Below the pieces are notes generated by a model. The model was not told where the DNA came from and searched no databases. It saw nothing but the letters and a program-made list of their open reading frames with translations. The translations under genes and the position numbers were made by a program. From contig JASLMQ010000356.1 in the NCBI GenBank assembly GCA_030746455.1, positions 1 through 8,218 of the forward strand: a DNA stretch of 8,218 nt. Direction: 5' to 3'. The DNA is from Candidatus Latescibacterota bacterium. GTDB taxonomy: Bacteria > Latescibacterota > UBA2968 > GCA-2709665. Within the stretch, counting starts at the first letter, position 1, and each line of letters begins with the position of its first letter. Below are positions 1 to 6,229 of the stretch, piece after piece.

Positions 1-1217
1 TCGGCGTCGAGGTTCTCGAAGCGGAAGCGCGCCATCAGCACCCCCACGGCATCCGCATCCGGTACGGCACCTTCCGGATCGGTGCCGCCGAGCGGGGTGC
101 AGAAGGCCACCTGCTCGATCCGGATCCCGTCGGTTTCCCACGTGGTGATACCGATGGGCAGCACGCCCGCCTCGATCGTCCGGTTCTCGGGCCGGTCTGA
201 CAGACCGAAGGACACCCCGATCTGCGCGCCGTCCTCTACCAGGCGCGGGGTGTCCTTTCCCCGGCACGACGCCAGGTAACCGTTGTTCGTCCGAAAGAGC
301 ACGGATCCATCGGGGTCGAGCCGAAACCGGTGCCGGCCGCCTTCGGTTCCCAGCGGGAGGTAGAGCCCCTTCCGCTTCGGCACCATGTGATCCCACGCGC
401 GGCTCCAGGTCTGCTCGGGCAGGTCTCGCACGGCATCGCAGACGCCGGGATTGGCCCCGATTCGGACCCGCGAGGCGACCTGTGCGAAATCCTCCTCTGT
501 ATGGCCCTCCATCACGGTGAAGCCACAGTCTGGCACGGTGATGGCCCTATCCGCCAGATCATCGATCCCAACCGTGGCGGTCTTGTCTCCGGATAGGGTC
601 AGGAGGGTTGTGTCGAAGCTGTTGGGATCCGGGTTGCGGGCCTTCCACAGATCCACCAGATACCGCGTGGGCCCCGCCTCACGGACCTCCGCCACGTGGC
701 CGTTGTACGCACTGAACCGCGGGGGCGCGCCCTGGGGCGACGCGAAGCATACTGTCGCCGAGGCCCGCTCCCATACCGAATCGGTGTAGGCCTCCACGCT
801 CTCCACATCCGGTGATGCGTCGCAGCCATCCACCTTCAGCTTGAACGTGGTCCGGAAGGTGGCGGGGAAATCGGTCTCGTCCGGAAACTCCCGCGCGTTC
901 AGCGGGAGAAAGGTGAAGGCCGCGGCATTGTCCTGAATCTCGACATCCGTGTCGGCCCACTGCCACGTCCCCTTGTACCAGTCCCCCAGCTCCCACCAGC
1001 CCACATCGCCGCCCCCGGACGCTCGGCCCTTGGGGAGACGTCGCTCGGGCCATCGCCCGTGCCAGTAGGACAGCTTCAGACCCTCGGGCGGCGGCCCGGC
1101 CGTGCGCACCACCACGCGGTGGATCTCCCGCGGGTCGTCCCACACGATCCCGACCCCGTCCTCGAGGGGTCGTCCGAAGGGGGCAGCGTCGAATGGAGAT
1201 CCCCTGACCGGATTCAC
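1..1217 (-). CDS. Large beta-rich protein, probably carbohydrate-active; N-terminal 405 residues, 3' end beyond the left edge
   Basis: An uninterrupted frame reads leftward from a GTG at 1215-1217 and runs off the window, giving 405 visible residues. The start is well fixed: the upstream gene's TAG stop is in the same frame just six bases before it, and GGAG at 1227-1230 lies nine bases upstream. I do not recognise the family with certainty. Residues about 20-130 look like a beta-sandwich binding module, rich in aromatics (YWHGRWPERRLPKG near 51-64, WWELGDWYKGTWQW near 74-87). Residues about 350-405 carry WETDGIRIEQVAFCTPL and then VLMARFRFENLDA. From memory this resembles the supersandwich domain that precedes an (alpha/alpha)6 barrel in six-hairpin glycosidases. 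No signal peptide is visible, so a cytoplasmic location is likely. The gene is translationally close to the amidohydrolase upstream. A glycoside-processing role is inference, since the catalytic part is not in view. Confidence 0.8.
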   Translation of the reverse strand, partial: MNPVRGSPFDAAPFGRPLEDGVGIVWDDPREIHRVVVRTAGPPPEGLKLSYWHGRWPERRLPKGRASGGGDVGWWELGDWYKGTWQWADTDVEIQDNAAAFTFLPLNAREFPDETDFPATFRTTFKLKVDGCDASPDVESVEAYTDSVWERASATVCFASPQGAPPRFSAYNGHVAEVREAGPTRYLVDLWKARNPDPNSFDTTLLTLSGDKTATVGIDDLADRAITVPDCGFTVMEGHTEEDFAQVASRVRIGANPGVCDAVRDLPEQTWSRAWDHMVPKRKGLYLPLGTEGGRHRFRLDPDGSVLFRTNNGYLASCRGKDTPRLVEDGAQIGVSFGLSDRPENRTIEAGVLPIGITTWETDGIRIEQVAFCTPLGGTDPEGAVPDADAVGVLMARFRFENLDA

Positions 1218-1220
1218 GGC

Positions 1221-2117
1221 CTATCGCTCCGTTCGCCCCGCAAGGAGGCACTCCGCGTTCTCTCGCCCGATCTTCCGCCAGACCTCCTGCGGGAGGTCCA
1301 GGTCGCGCAGGAACTCGAGCAGCTCGCCGCCGTAGTAGTCCCGCCCGAACAGGAACCGGTCGGCGTAGTCGATCAGCATCTCGCGTGAGAACGCCGGGTC
1401 GGACTGCAGCGACCTCATCCCGCTTCCGGCGGAGAGGTCGGCGCGGAGGTTCGGGTAGCGGTCGAACAAACCTGGCAGCCGGCCTCCGGGCACCCGCGCA
1501 TCTCGCCGATAGGCCTCCGCGTAGTCGTCGGCATCGCCGCTCAGCTCCCGCCAGAAACCGGGCGCGTGTCCGATGAAGACCGTCTCGGGACAGGCGATCA
1601 GCGCGCGCTCGAGGTTGTGGATCGTTCCGCCCATCCACACCGGCTGGTACGCGCCGCCCCTGGGCGGCAGATAGGGCACGTCCAGGTGCAACACCACCGG
1701 GAGGCCCTTGCTGCCCGCGAACCTGAACATCTCGATGCAGCGCGGGTCATCGAACAGCGTCTGGAACTTCCACTCCCCCAGCACCCGGACCCCGAACACG
1801 CCAATCGCGGACGACAGCTTCTCGATCGCCCTCGGATCCAGCGGGTTCGGGCAGTACCCGGGGATCAGGCGCCCCGGATACCGTCTGCAGGCCTCGACCA
1901 CCCCGTCGAACGGCAGCGTCGGAGCGTCGTTTCCTCCCCCCTTCCAACGGGGATCGTACGGTGCCAGGGACTTCGTGATGCCGGCCGGCCGCTCAGATGT
2001 GAGTACCCAGGCCTTCTCGATGCCGTGCTCGTCCATGTCGGCAATCAAGCCCATGTCGTCGAGCCCGTGCCAGAACACGTGCTGATGGCTGTCGATCAGT
2101 CCAATATCGGATTCCAA
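1221..2117 (-). CDS. Amidohydrolase-2 family metal-dependent hydrolase (TIM barrel), possible sugar lactonase
   Basis: The 298-residue protein has the landmarks of the amidohydrolase-2 (PF04909) barrel in order: DSHQH with metal-ligand histidines H11 and H13, VVLHLD with H144, IGHAPGFW with H184, and FGRDYYGG with the catalytic aspartate D260. Length is normal for the family, which includes sugar lactonases, decarboxylases and dicarboxylate lactone hydrolases. No lysine-bridged binuclear site is evident, which suits a mononuclear enzyme. The start is TTG at 2115-2117: AAGGGAG lies six bases upstream, and the first internal ATG (residue 22) would remove the HxH motif. It stands 176 bp downstream of the DUF362 gene and only three bases separate its stop from the next GTG, so it is probably co-transcribed with the left-edge gene. 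With a rhamnonate-dehydratase-like protein nearby, a lactonase role is attractive but unproven; the substrate cannot be read from sequence. Confidence 0.92.
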   Translation of the reverse strand: MESDIGLIDSHQHVFWHGLDDMGLIADMDEHGIEKAWVLTSERPAGITKSLAPYDPRWKGGGNDAPTLPFDGVVEACRRYPGRLIPGYCPNPLDPRAIEKLSSAIGVFGVRVLGEWKFQTLFDDPRCIEMFRFAGSKGLPVVLHLDVPYLPPRGGAYQPVWMGGTIHNLERALIACPETVFIGHAPGFWRELSGDADDYAEAYRRDARVPGGRLPGLFDRYPNLRADLSAGSGMRSLQSDPAFSREMLIDYADRFLFGRDYYGGELLEFLRDLDLPQEVWRKIGRENAECLLAGRTER

Positions 2118-2123
2118 GACGAT

Positions 2124-2130
2124 CTCCCTT
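2124..2130 (-). promoter_or_regulatory. Ribosome binding site deciding the TTG start of the amidohydrolase
   Basis: Read on the minus strand this is AAGGGAG, six bases before TTG at 2115-2117. The same GGGAG-N6 arrangement precedes the ATG starts at 3403 and 3746, so the spacing argues for TTG over the internal ATG. Confidence 0.75.
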
Positions 2131-2217
2131 GGGTTCGAGTCCTGCGTGCCGTCTCTGCTATCCCGCCTCGTCCATCACGGACCACGACGATTCCAGCAAT
2201 CGGCACGGGCCTTGTCC

Positions 2218-2231
2218 GTCTGACGTCTCAC
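2218..2231. repeat. 14-bp direct repeat, copy 1
   Basis: The sequence GTCTGACGTCTCAC occurs here and, identically, at 2269-2282, 51 bp further on. The pair frames a 31-nt inverted repeat. The repeat contains the palindrome GACGTC. It lies between the DUF362 stop and the amidohydrolase start, where a promoter for the latter would be expected. Confidence 0.9.
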
Positions 2232-2237
2232 GCCTGG

Positions 2238-2268
2238 CCTCCGAAGCTGGCTCCACCAGCGAAGGAGG
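2238..2268. repeat. 31-nt inverted repeat with a symmetric internal loop
   Basis: CCTCC (2238-2242) pairs with GGAGG (2264-2268), and GCTGG (2246-2250) pairs with CCAGC (2256-2260) around the loop CTCCA. The two five-pair helices are separated by GAA opposite GAA, which on a plus-strand RNA could form stacked sheared G-A pairs. On the minus transcript the hairpin lies about 25 nt beyond the DUF362 stop, but no T-run follows, so it is not a classic intrinsic terminator. It might be a processing or attenuation structure, or part of a dispersed palindromic repeat. Confidence 0.75.
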
Positions 2269-2282
2269 GTCTGACGTCTCAC
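2269..2282. repeat. 14-bp direct repeat, copy 2
   Basis: Exact second copy of GTCTGACGTCTCAC, starting immediately after the 31-nt inverted repeat and ending 11 bp before the stop codon of the DUF362 gene. Confidence 0.9.
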
Positions 2283-2293
2283 CCGTCTCTTGG

Positions 2294-3403
2294 CTATGTC
2301 ACAGGCACTGGCTCCAGCCCATCCTCTTCTCTTTGTTTGTTCACCGCGTCAATCCGCCACGGCACCACGCTGCCGTCGGCCCGAAGCCGGTCGTAGTAGC
2401 CGTCACTGTACCGACAGATCGGCATCAGCACGCGCCCGGACCGATGGGCCTCGAGGCCTTCGGTATCCAGGACCTCTCCCGTTGCGAGATCGACGATCTC
2501 GATCTCCTCGAGCCTGTTCGTTCCCAGGCCGCGCTCGGAGGCCACCTTCAGGTAGGGCATGGCCGTGGAATCCAGACCCATCAGGTAGGAGCCCACGGTG
2601 TCCACGTGGACCTCGTTCACGCCGATCACGGTCCATCCCAGCGGGTGGTTGTCGCCTTCGTTGAAGGCCGTGCCGTCCCGTCCGATTAGCCCGTCGATCA
2701 CATTCAGGCGCGGCATGGGCAGTGTTCGGTGGACCGACACCAGGTCCGCCAGCTTGTGGCAGAATCGCTCCTCGTGCAGGCTCAGCCCGCTGTCGGTCAG
2801 ACGCCAGAGCTCCGTCTCGTACGGTTTGTCCACCTCCTGGACGGTGCACAGATGCCGTTCAGGCCGGTCCAGAGTCCCCATCAGGTTCTTGATTGCCAGC
2901 GTCGTGCACACCAGGTTGTGGCACTTGGCCAGAGGCAGGTTGATGAAGAGCGCACAGTCGGTCACCTCACGGTAGACCGGGTACTTCTCGTACACGACTC
3001 CGCCGGGCACCTCGAGCCACCGGGCCTCCTCCCCCGTGAGGGTCTTGGCCGTGACGCCGAACGGGTCCATCGCCTCTTTGTAGCCGGATATCTCCCAGCC
3101 GGCCCCCCGGTCCGGGCGTTCGCCCGACGCACCGTCGCCCACGGTGATCCGGTCGCCTGCCGCTCCCCTCTCCAGAAGGACGTCGAGGATCCCTGAGACG
3201 AACCCCGGATGGGTAATAACCCTGCGATCCGCCTCCCAGAGCACCGTCAGGTTGGGCTTCAGCAGTATCCGGCCTTCTTCGGGCACCCCGAGGTCGAGCC
3301 TGCTCAGCGCGTCATAGGCGAGTTCTCTGTAGCGCTCCTTCGGTGCACAATTGCTGTCGATCGAAACCCGGTAGACATACACACGATCTGCATCTATCCG
3401 CAT
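2294..3403 (-). CDS. DUF362 domain-containing protein
   Basis: This 369-residue protein matches the DUF362 (PF04015) pattern: ILLKPNLTV (46-54), HPGFVSGILDVLLERGA (65-81), ITVGDGAS (86-93), LFINLPLAKCH then AIKNLMG (152-176), NVIDGLIGRDGTAFNEGDNHPLG (234-256) and DTVGSYLMGLDS (268-279). DUF362 proteins are of unknown biochemical function; some are fused to ferredoxin domains, but no CxxCxxC cluster is seen here. There is no signal peptide. ATG at 3401-3403 is chosen because GGGAG sits six bases upstream (3410-3414) and homology starts right after it; the same frame stays open to 3826, but that extra 141 residues overlaps the divergent gene and looks non-coding. It heads the leftward gene run, with amidohydrolase and the left-edge protein downstream. 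Its role in the presumed sugar pathway is unknown. Confidence 0.93.
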   Translation of the reverse strand: MRIDADRVYVYRVSIDSNCAPKERYRELAYDALSRLDLGVPEEGRILLKPNLTVLWEADRRVITHPGFVSGILDVLLERGAAGDRITVGDGASGERPDRGAGWEISGYKEAMDPFGVTAKTLTGEEARWLEVPGGVVYEKYPVYREVTDCALFINLPLAKCHNLVCTTLAIKNLMGTLDRPERHLCTVQEVDKPYETELWRLTDSGLSLHEERFCHKLADLVSVHRTLPMPRLNVIDGLIGRDGTAFNEGDNHPLGWTVIGVNEVHVDTVGSYLMGLDSTAMPYLKVASERGLGTNRLEEIEIVDLATGEVLDTEGLEAHRSGRVLMPICRYSDGYYDRLRADGSVVPWRIDAVNKQREEDGLEPVPVT

Positions 3404-3417
3404 CCGCCTCTCCCTTC

Positions 3418-3433
3418 CTCCCGCACGCGGGAG
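3418..3433. promoter_or_regulatory. Leader hairpin next to the DUF362 ribosome binding site
   Basis: CTCCCGC (3418-3424) and GCGGGAG (3427-3433) are perfectly complementary with only AC between them, so in RNA five or six pairs with a small loop could form. On the minus transcript this structure ends three bases before the Shine-Dalgarno GGGAG at 3410-3414. Such a stem could modulate translation initiation. The arms are the same bases as the ends of the two 97/98-bp units at 6075 and 6230. Confidence 0.5.
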
Positions 3434-3471
3434 TACCCTTTGGTTTCCGATGACTTGCTCGAACAGAGACG

Positions 3472-3477
3472 TGTCAA
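3472..3477 (-). promoter_or_regulatory. Possible -35 box (TTGACA) for the DUF362 gene
   Basis: The minus strand reads TTGACA here, a perfect -35 consensus about 70 bp upstream of the DUF362 start. At a 16-bp spacer the candidate -10 is AGTCAT, which matches consensus at only three of six positions. In a GC-rich genome this is suggestive at most. The surrounding 3460-3540 is the most AT-rich part of the divergent region, as expected for promoters. Confidence 0.3.
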
Positions 3478-3511
3478 TGTACCGCCAAATATAGGCCCAT
3501 TCAAGGCCAAA

Positions 3512-3537
3512 ATCGTGAACGAAATTCGTCGAACGAT
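3512..3537. promoter_or_regulatory. Nested dyad, candidate operator between the divergent gene runs
   Basis: The core ACGAA-A-TTCGT (3519-3529) is a perfect inverted repeat, and it is framed by ATCGT (3512-3516) and ACGAT (3533-3537), which are also mutually complementary. The two halves can equally be read as direct repeats of TCGTGAACGA and TCGTCGAACGA. This lies in the AT-richer middle of the divergent region, 109 bp from the DUF362 start and 209 bp from the oxidoreductase start. Two-fold symmetry of this kind suits a dimeric repressor; no regulator gene is in the window. Confidence 0.5.
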
Positions 3538-3684
3538 CCCTCGCGGTGATTGGGGTCCTCCCAATCCTTCGGCCATCTAGAATCCACTGGACAAGGGGAC
3601 CCCGGCCCCCTAACTTCACGCCACCGGGTCGCGACGCGGCGTATGTCGACGCGCGACACGCGGAGCCCCAAATCACCAAGGTCG

Positions 3685-3709
3685 GGCTCGGGCCATTGCG
3701 GGCCGAGCC
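3685..3709. repeat. 25-nt imperfect inverted repeat upstream of the oxidoreductase gene
   Basis: Ten opposed positions (GGCTCGGGCC against GGGCCGAGCC) pair around the loop ATTGC with a single G-G mismatch. It ends 37 bp before the ATG at 3746, so it may lie in the 5' leader or overlap the promoter. A regulatory role is only inferred from position. Confidence 0.5.
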
Positions 3710-3745
3710 GCAAAACACCGGACATATACGGGGAGGGAGCAATCC

Positions 3746-4780
3746 ATGGCTCGATTCAAGAAGACCAGTGACATCAGGATGGGCGTCATCGGGTATGGCG
3801 GCGCCTTCAACATGGGGAAACGCCATTTCAGCGAAGCCAGAGGCGCCGGGATCACGCCCGTCGCGGTCGCCGACGTCGACAAGTCCAGGCTGAAGGTGGC
3901 CGAGCAGGACTTCCCGGGAATCCAGACCTTCGACTCCCCGGCGAGGATGCTAGAGGGCTCGGAAGTCAACCTGGTTGTGCTCATCACGCCCCACAACACC
4001 CACGCCAAGCTGGCGCTCCAGTGCCTGCGCGCCGGGTGCCACGTCATCAGCGAGAAGCCCCTGGCCATCACCACGGCCGAATGCGATGCGATGATGCGAG
4101 AGGCGAAGAAACGCAGGCTCGTCCTCTCCACCTACCACAACCGCCACTGGGACGGCTGCATCCTCGAGGCAGTCAAACACATCCACAAGGAGAAGGTCAT
4201 CGGCGACGTTTACCGCGTCGAAGCCCACATGGGGAGCTACGGCCTCCCGGGCGACTGGTGGCGCACCAGCAAGACCATCTCCGGTGGCATCCTGTACGAC
4301 TGGGGCGTTCACCTGCTGGAATACTCGCTCCAGATCATCGACTCGGACATCGTCGAGGTCAGCGGATACGCCAAGACCGGATTCTGGGCGCCGAAGACGG
4401 CCTGGAAGAAGGATACCAACGAGGATGAGGCCGCAGCCGTCGTCCGATTCTCGAACGGCACCTGGCTCACGCTCAACATGACCTCGCTGGACCAGAACCC
4501 CAAGAAGGGCAACCTAGAGATCACAGGCACGAAGGGCACCTACATCTTCGATGGCCGCACCTACGAGATCATCCAGCGCAAGGGCAACCGGCGGGTCATC
4601 ACCAGCGGCGAGAACACCGCGAGCCGGTCCGAGGAGTTCTACAGGAACATCGCCGACCATCTCTCGAAGGGCACAAAGCTCGTCATCACCCCCGAATGGT
4701 CACGTCGGCCCATCCACATCCTGGACCTGGCCTGCCGCAGCGCGAAGCTGGGCCGAGCCATCCGCGCCAAACACAAGTAG
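3746..4780 (+). CDS. Gfo/Idh/MocA family NAD(P)-dependent oxidoreductase
   Basis: A 344-residue protein with normal family length. The N-terminal Rossmann fold shows MGVIGYGGAF (12-21) as the dinucleotide loop, an acidic end of strand 2 at D43 (VADVD), LVVLITPHNTHAKLALQCLRAG (76-97) and the diagnostic EKP triad (103-105) in HVISEKPLA. The C-terminal Gfo/Idh domain has GGILYDWGVHLLE (180-192), where D185 and H189 match the catalytic D-x3-H pair. The family oxidises or reduces sugars, inositols and their derivatives in the cytoplasm; the substrate is not predictable here. D43 favours NAD over NADP. The ATG is supported by GGGAG six bases upstream (3735-3739). It is the first gene of the rightward run, divergent from DUF362, and followed after 203 bp by an amidase. 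No clear terminator follows it, so read-through is possible. Confidence 0.95.
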   Translation: MARFKKTSDIRMGVIGYGGAFNMGKRHFSEARGAGITPVAVADVDKSRLKVAEQDFPGIQTFDSPARMLEGSEVNLVVLITPHNTHAKLALQCLRAGCHVISEKPLAITTAECDAMMREAKKRRLVLSTYHNRHWDGCILEAVKHIHKEKVIGDVYRVEAHMGSYGLPGDWWRTSKTISGGILYDWGVHLLEYSLQIIDSDIVEVSGYAKTGFWAPKTAWKKDTNEDEAAAVVRFSNGTWLTLNMTSLDQNPKKGNLEITGTKGTYIFDGRTYEIIQRKGNRRVITSGENTASRSEEFYRNIADHLSKGTKLVITPEWSRRPIHILDLACRSAKLGRAIRAKHK

Positions 4781-4886
4781 GCACCCAGGGTTCCCGACGC
4801 CTTGGGAGGATTTCTCTGGTGCGCCGACTCATCCACTGGGGGATCGGACGGGCGCCATATCAGGTGGAGTTCCCTCCCCGGCCTTG

Positions 4887-4918
4887 TCTCTCTCTGCGTC
4901 TTTGCGTCTCTGCGGGAG
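4887..4918. repeat. 8-bp periodic tract TCTCTCTC / TGCGTCTY / TGCGGGAG
   Basis: Four consecutive 8-bp blocks start at 4887, 4895, 4903 and 4911: TCTCTCTC, TGCGTCTT, TGCGTCTC, TGCGGGAG. From memory, strings such as CTCTGCGTCTCTGCG occur between genes in very different bacteria, with no settled function. It is not in frame with any gene here. Confidence 0.7.
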
Positions 4919-4949
4919 CACGCTCTACGGGGTGGGGGATTGCCTGAGC

Positions 4950-4961
4950 CCGGAGCTCCGG
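4950..4961. promoter_or_regulatory. Perfect 12-bp palindrome upstream of the amidase gene
   Basis: CCGGAGCTCCGG is a perfect palindrome that ends 22 bp before the ATG at 4984. It could be a protein binding site or a small leader hairpin. A palindrome of this length is not rare by chance in GC-rich DNA. Confidence 0.35.
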
Positions 4962-4983
4962 TCACTGAATCGAGGAAACCAAG

Positions 4984-5970
4984 ATGGCCATTGACGGCCG
5001 CCCTCCCCGCAAGGTCACCATCGGAACGACGATCCACCGTATGTGGGGCCAGTACCCCGGCCTCGAGGCACGACTCGACGAGCTCGGCGGCCTCATCGAC
5101 GACATGGCAGAGAAGGCTCGCGACATCAGCCCAAGTCGAGGGCTTGATCTCGCCGTCCTCCCCGAGGACGCCGTCTGCGGCGGCCGAGAGGGAACGGCGG
5201 CCGAGCGGTCCGTGCCGCTCGAGGGCACAGTGCTGGACGCCATGGGGACCAAGGCCCGCGAGCATGGGACCACCATCGTAGTTCCGCTCTTCCTGGTGGA
5301 CGACGCCGCAGCGGGAAGCTACAGCAACGCCGCCGCCGTGATCGATCCGAGTGGCGAGGCCGTCGGGATCTACCGCAAGATCCACGCCGTGAACGCGAGG
5401 GACAGCGACATCCTGGAGGGCGGCATCCAACCCGGTACCGAGGCCCCCGTGTTCGACTGCGACTTCGGCCGGCTCGGGGTTCAGATCTGCTTCGACGTCA
5501 CCTTCGAGGCCGGGTGGGACGCCCTTGCGCAGAGGGGGGGCGAAATCGTCGTCCTCCCCACCCAGTCGCCTCAGACGATCCGTCCCGCCGCGCTGGCACT
5601 CCGCCACAGGTTCCACATCGTCACCAGCACCTGGCGGAACAACGCGTCGGTCTTCTACCCGACGGGCATGACGGCCGCCCAGATCCGAGAGCCCGACAAG
5701 ATCTTGGTGCACGAAATCGATCTCAGCTACACACTCATCTCCTGGCAACCCGAGCTCCGCAACGGGGCAGTACTCACCGAGGCCTACGGCGATCGTGTGG
5801 GCTACTGCTACTCGGAGGCCGAGGACTGGGGCATCTTCTGGTCCAACGACCCGACCACGTCGATCGACCAGATGGTTCGCGAGCAGGATCTGGAAACGCG
5901 TGACGAGGTCATCGCCCGCAACATCGCGGTCCAGGACCGAATCCGGGGAGGACCACCCGATCTGGCCTAG
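4984..5970 (+). CDS. Nitrilase-superfamily (carbon-nitrogen) hydrolase
   Basis: The 328-residue protein has the nitrilase-superfamily (PF00795) triad: E61 in LAVLPED, K132 in GIYRKIH, and the nucleophile C169 in GVQICFDVTFE. The supporting motif SNAAAVIDPSGEAVGIYRK (114-132) and the second glutamate region LEGGIQPG (144-151) are also present. The family hydrolyses linear amides, ureides or, less often, nitriles in the cytoplasm, usually as oligomers. After about residue 275 there is a tail of some 50 residues (EDWGIFWSNDPTTSIDQMVREQDLETRDEVIARN) beyond the usual fold, perhaps an oligomer contact. ATG is preceded by GAGG at 4972-4975. Between an oxidoreductase and an enolase-superfamily gene, it could release nitrogen from an amide derivative of the pathway substrate; that is inference. 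Amidase is more likely than true nitrilase. Confidence 0.94.
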   Translation: MAIDGRPPRKVTIGTTIHRMWGQYPGLEARLDELGGLIDDMAEKARDISPSRGLDLAVLPEDAVCGGREGTAAERSVPLEGTVLDAMGTKAREHGTTIVVPLFLVDDAAAGSYSNAAAVIDPSGEAVGIYRKIHAVNARDSDILEGGIQPGTEAPVFDCDFGRLGVQICFDVTFEAGWDALAQRGGEIVVLPTQSPQTIRPAALALRHRFHIVTSTWRNNASVFYPTGMTAAQIREPDKILVHEIDLSYTLISWQPELRNGAVLTEAYGDRVGYCYSEAEDWGIFWSNDPTTSIDQMVREQDLETRDEVIARNIAVQDRIRGGPPDLA

Positions 5971-5993
5971 CTAGCGCTCTGAGAAGGATGCAC

Positions 5994-6020
5994 CACGAAG
6001 AGCACGAAGGCCACGAAGGG
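5994..6020. repeat. 9-bp periodic tract, three CACGAAGNN units
   Basis: Three consecutive units are CACGAAGAG (5994), CACGAAGGC (6003) and CACGAAGGG (6012); a further degenerate CCACGAA occurs at 6034-6040. From memory, similar CACGAAGG strings lie between genes in many unrelated bacterial genomes. No function is established that I know of. Confidence 0.8.
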
Positions 6021-6074
6021 AAGGCAAAGAGAGACCACGAATCGGGTAACCGGTGGGTGTTGCGGGGTAGGGAG

Positions 6075-6171
6075 CTCCCGCGTTCGGCACAAGCAAGGTC
6101 GTTCGTGATGGGCCTCAGGACCAGTAGGCCGTAGGACCATTGTGAGTCCGTCGAAAGGTCTTTCGCGGGAG
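6075..6171. repeat. 97-bp unit A with inverted ends CTCCCGCG/CGCGGGAG
   Basis: The unit begins CTCCCGCG (6075-6082) and ends CGCGGGAG (6164-6171), an 8-bp perfect inverted repeat. Its first 21 bases match the first 21 of unit B at 19 positions, including GCACAAGCA. Its last 15 bases, GGTCTTTCGCGGGAG (6157-6171), are identical to those of unit B. The interior is much less alike. Matched ends with a variable interior suggest a structured RNA or short palindromic element. Confidence 0.7.
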
Positions 6172-6229
6172 CGCCGCTGCGATAGCCAGCGGGGATTCCA
6201 AACAGGTGGCTGAACGCGAGGAGGAGTAC

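Larger units (their letters stand above)
4781..4983. other. 203-bp gap: periodic tract and palindrome, no gene
   Basis: I see no coding frame or convincing terminator here. It contains the 8-bp periodic tract at 4887-4918 and the perfect 12-bp palindrome at 4950-4961. The Shine-Dalgarno GAGG of the amidase gene is at 4972-4975, eight bases before its ATG. Confidence 0.6.

Noticed and set aside
679..1638. Minus-strand open frame (319 codons) in another frame across the first two genes
   Set aside because: Arginine- and alanine-rich shadow that overlaps two better-supported genes.
2131..2142. GGGTTCGAGTCC, which looks like a tRNA T-arm
   Set aside because: No matching acceptor stem, D-arm or anticodon arm is found in the preceding 70 bases, which are partly amidohydrolase coding sequence; the T-stem itself is poor.
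1566..2396. Plus-strand open frame (276 codons) opposite the amidohydrolase
   Set aside because: Its product is low-complexity and rich in proline, histidine and arginine, while the minus strand encodes all the amidohydrolase metal ligands.
3404..3826. N-terminal extension of the DUF362 frame by 141 residues
   Set aside because: It would overlap the divergent oxidoreductase start, has no resemblance to the family, and the ATG at 3403 has a good Shine-Dalgarno at ideal spacing.
4781..4815. Possible terminator after the oxidoreductase gene (CCCAGG against CCTTGGG)
   Set aside because: The stem needs a bulge, the loop is long and there is no T-run.
4639..5748. Long minus-strand open frame (369 codons) opposite the amidase gene
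   Set aside because: Antisense shadow; the plus strand has a complete nitrilase-superfamily triad over the same bases.
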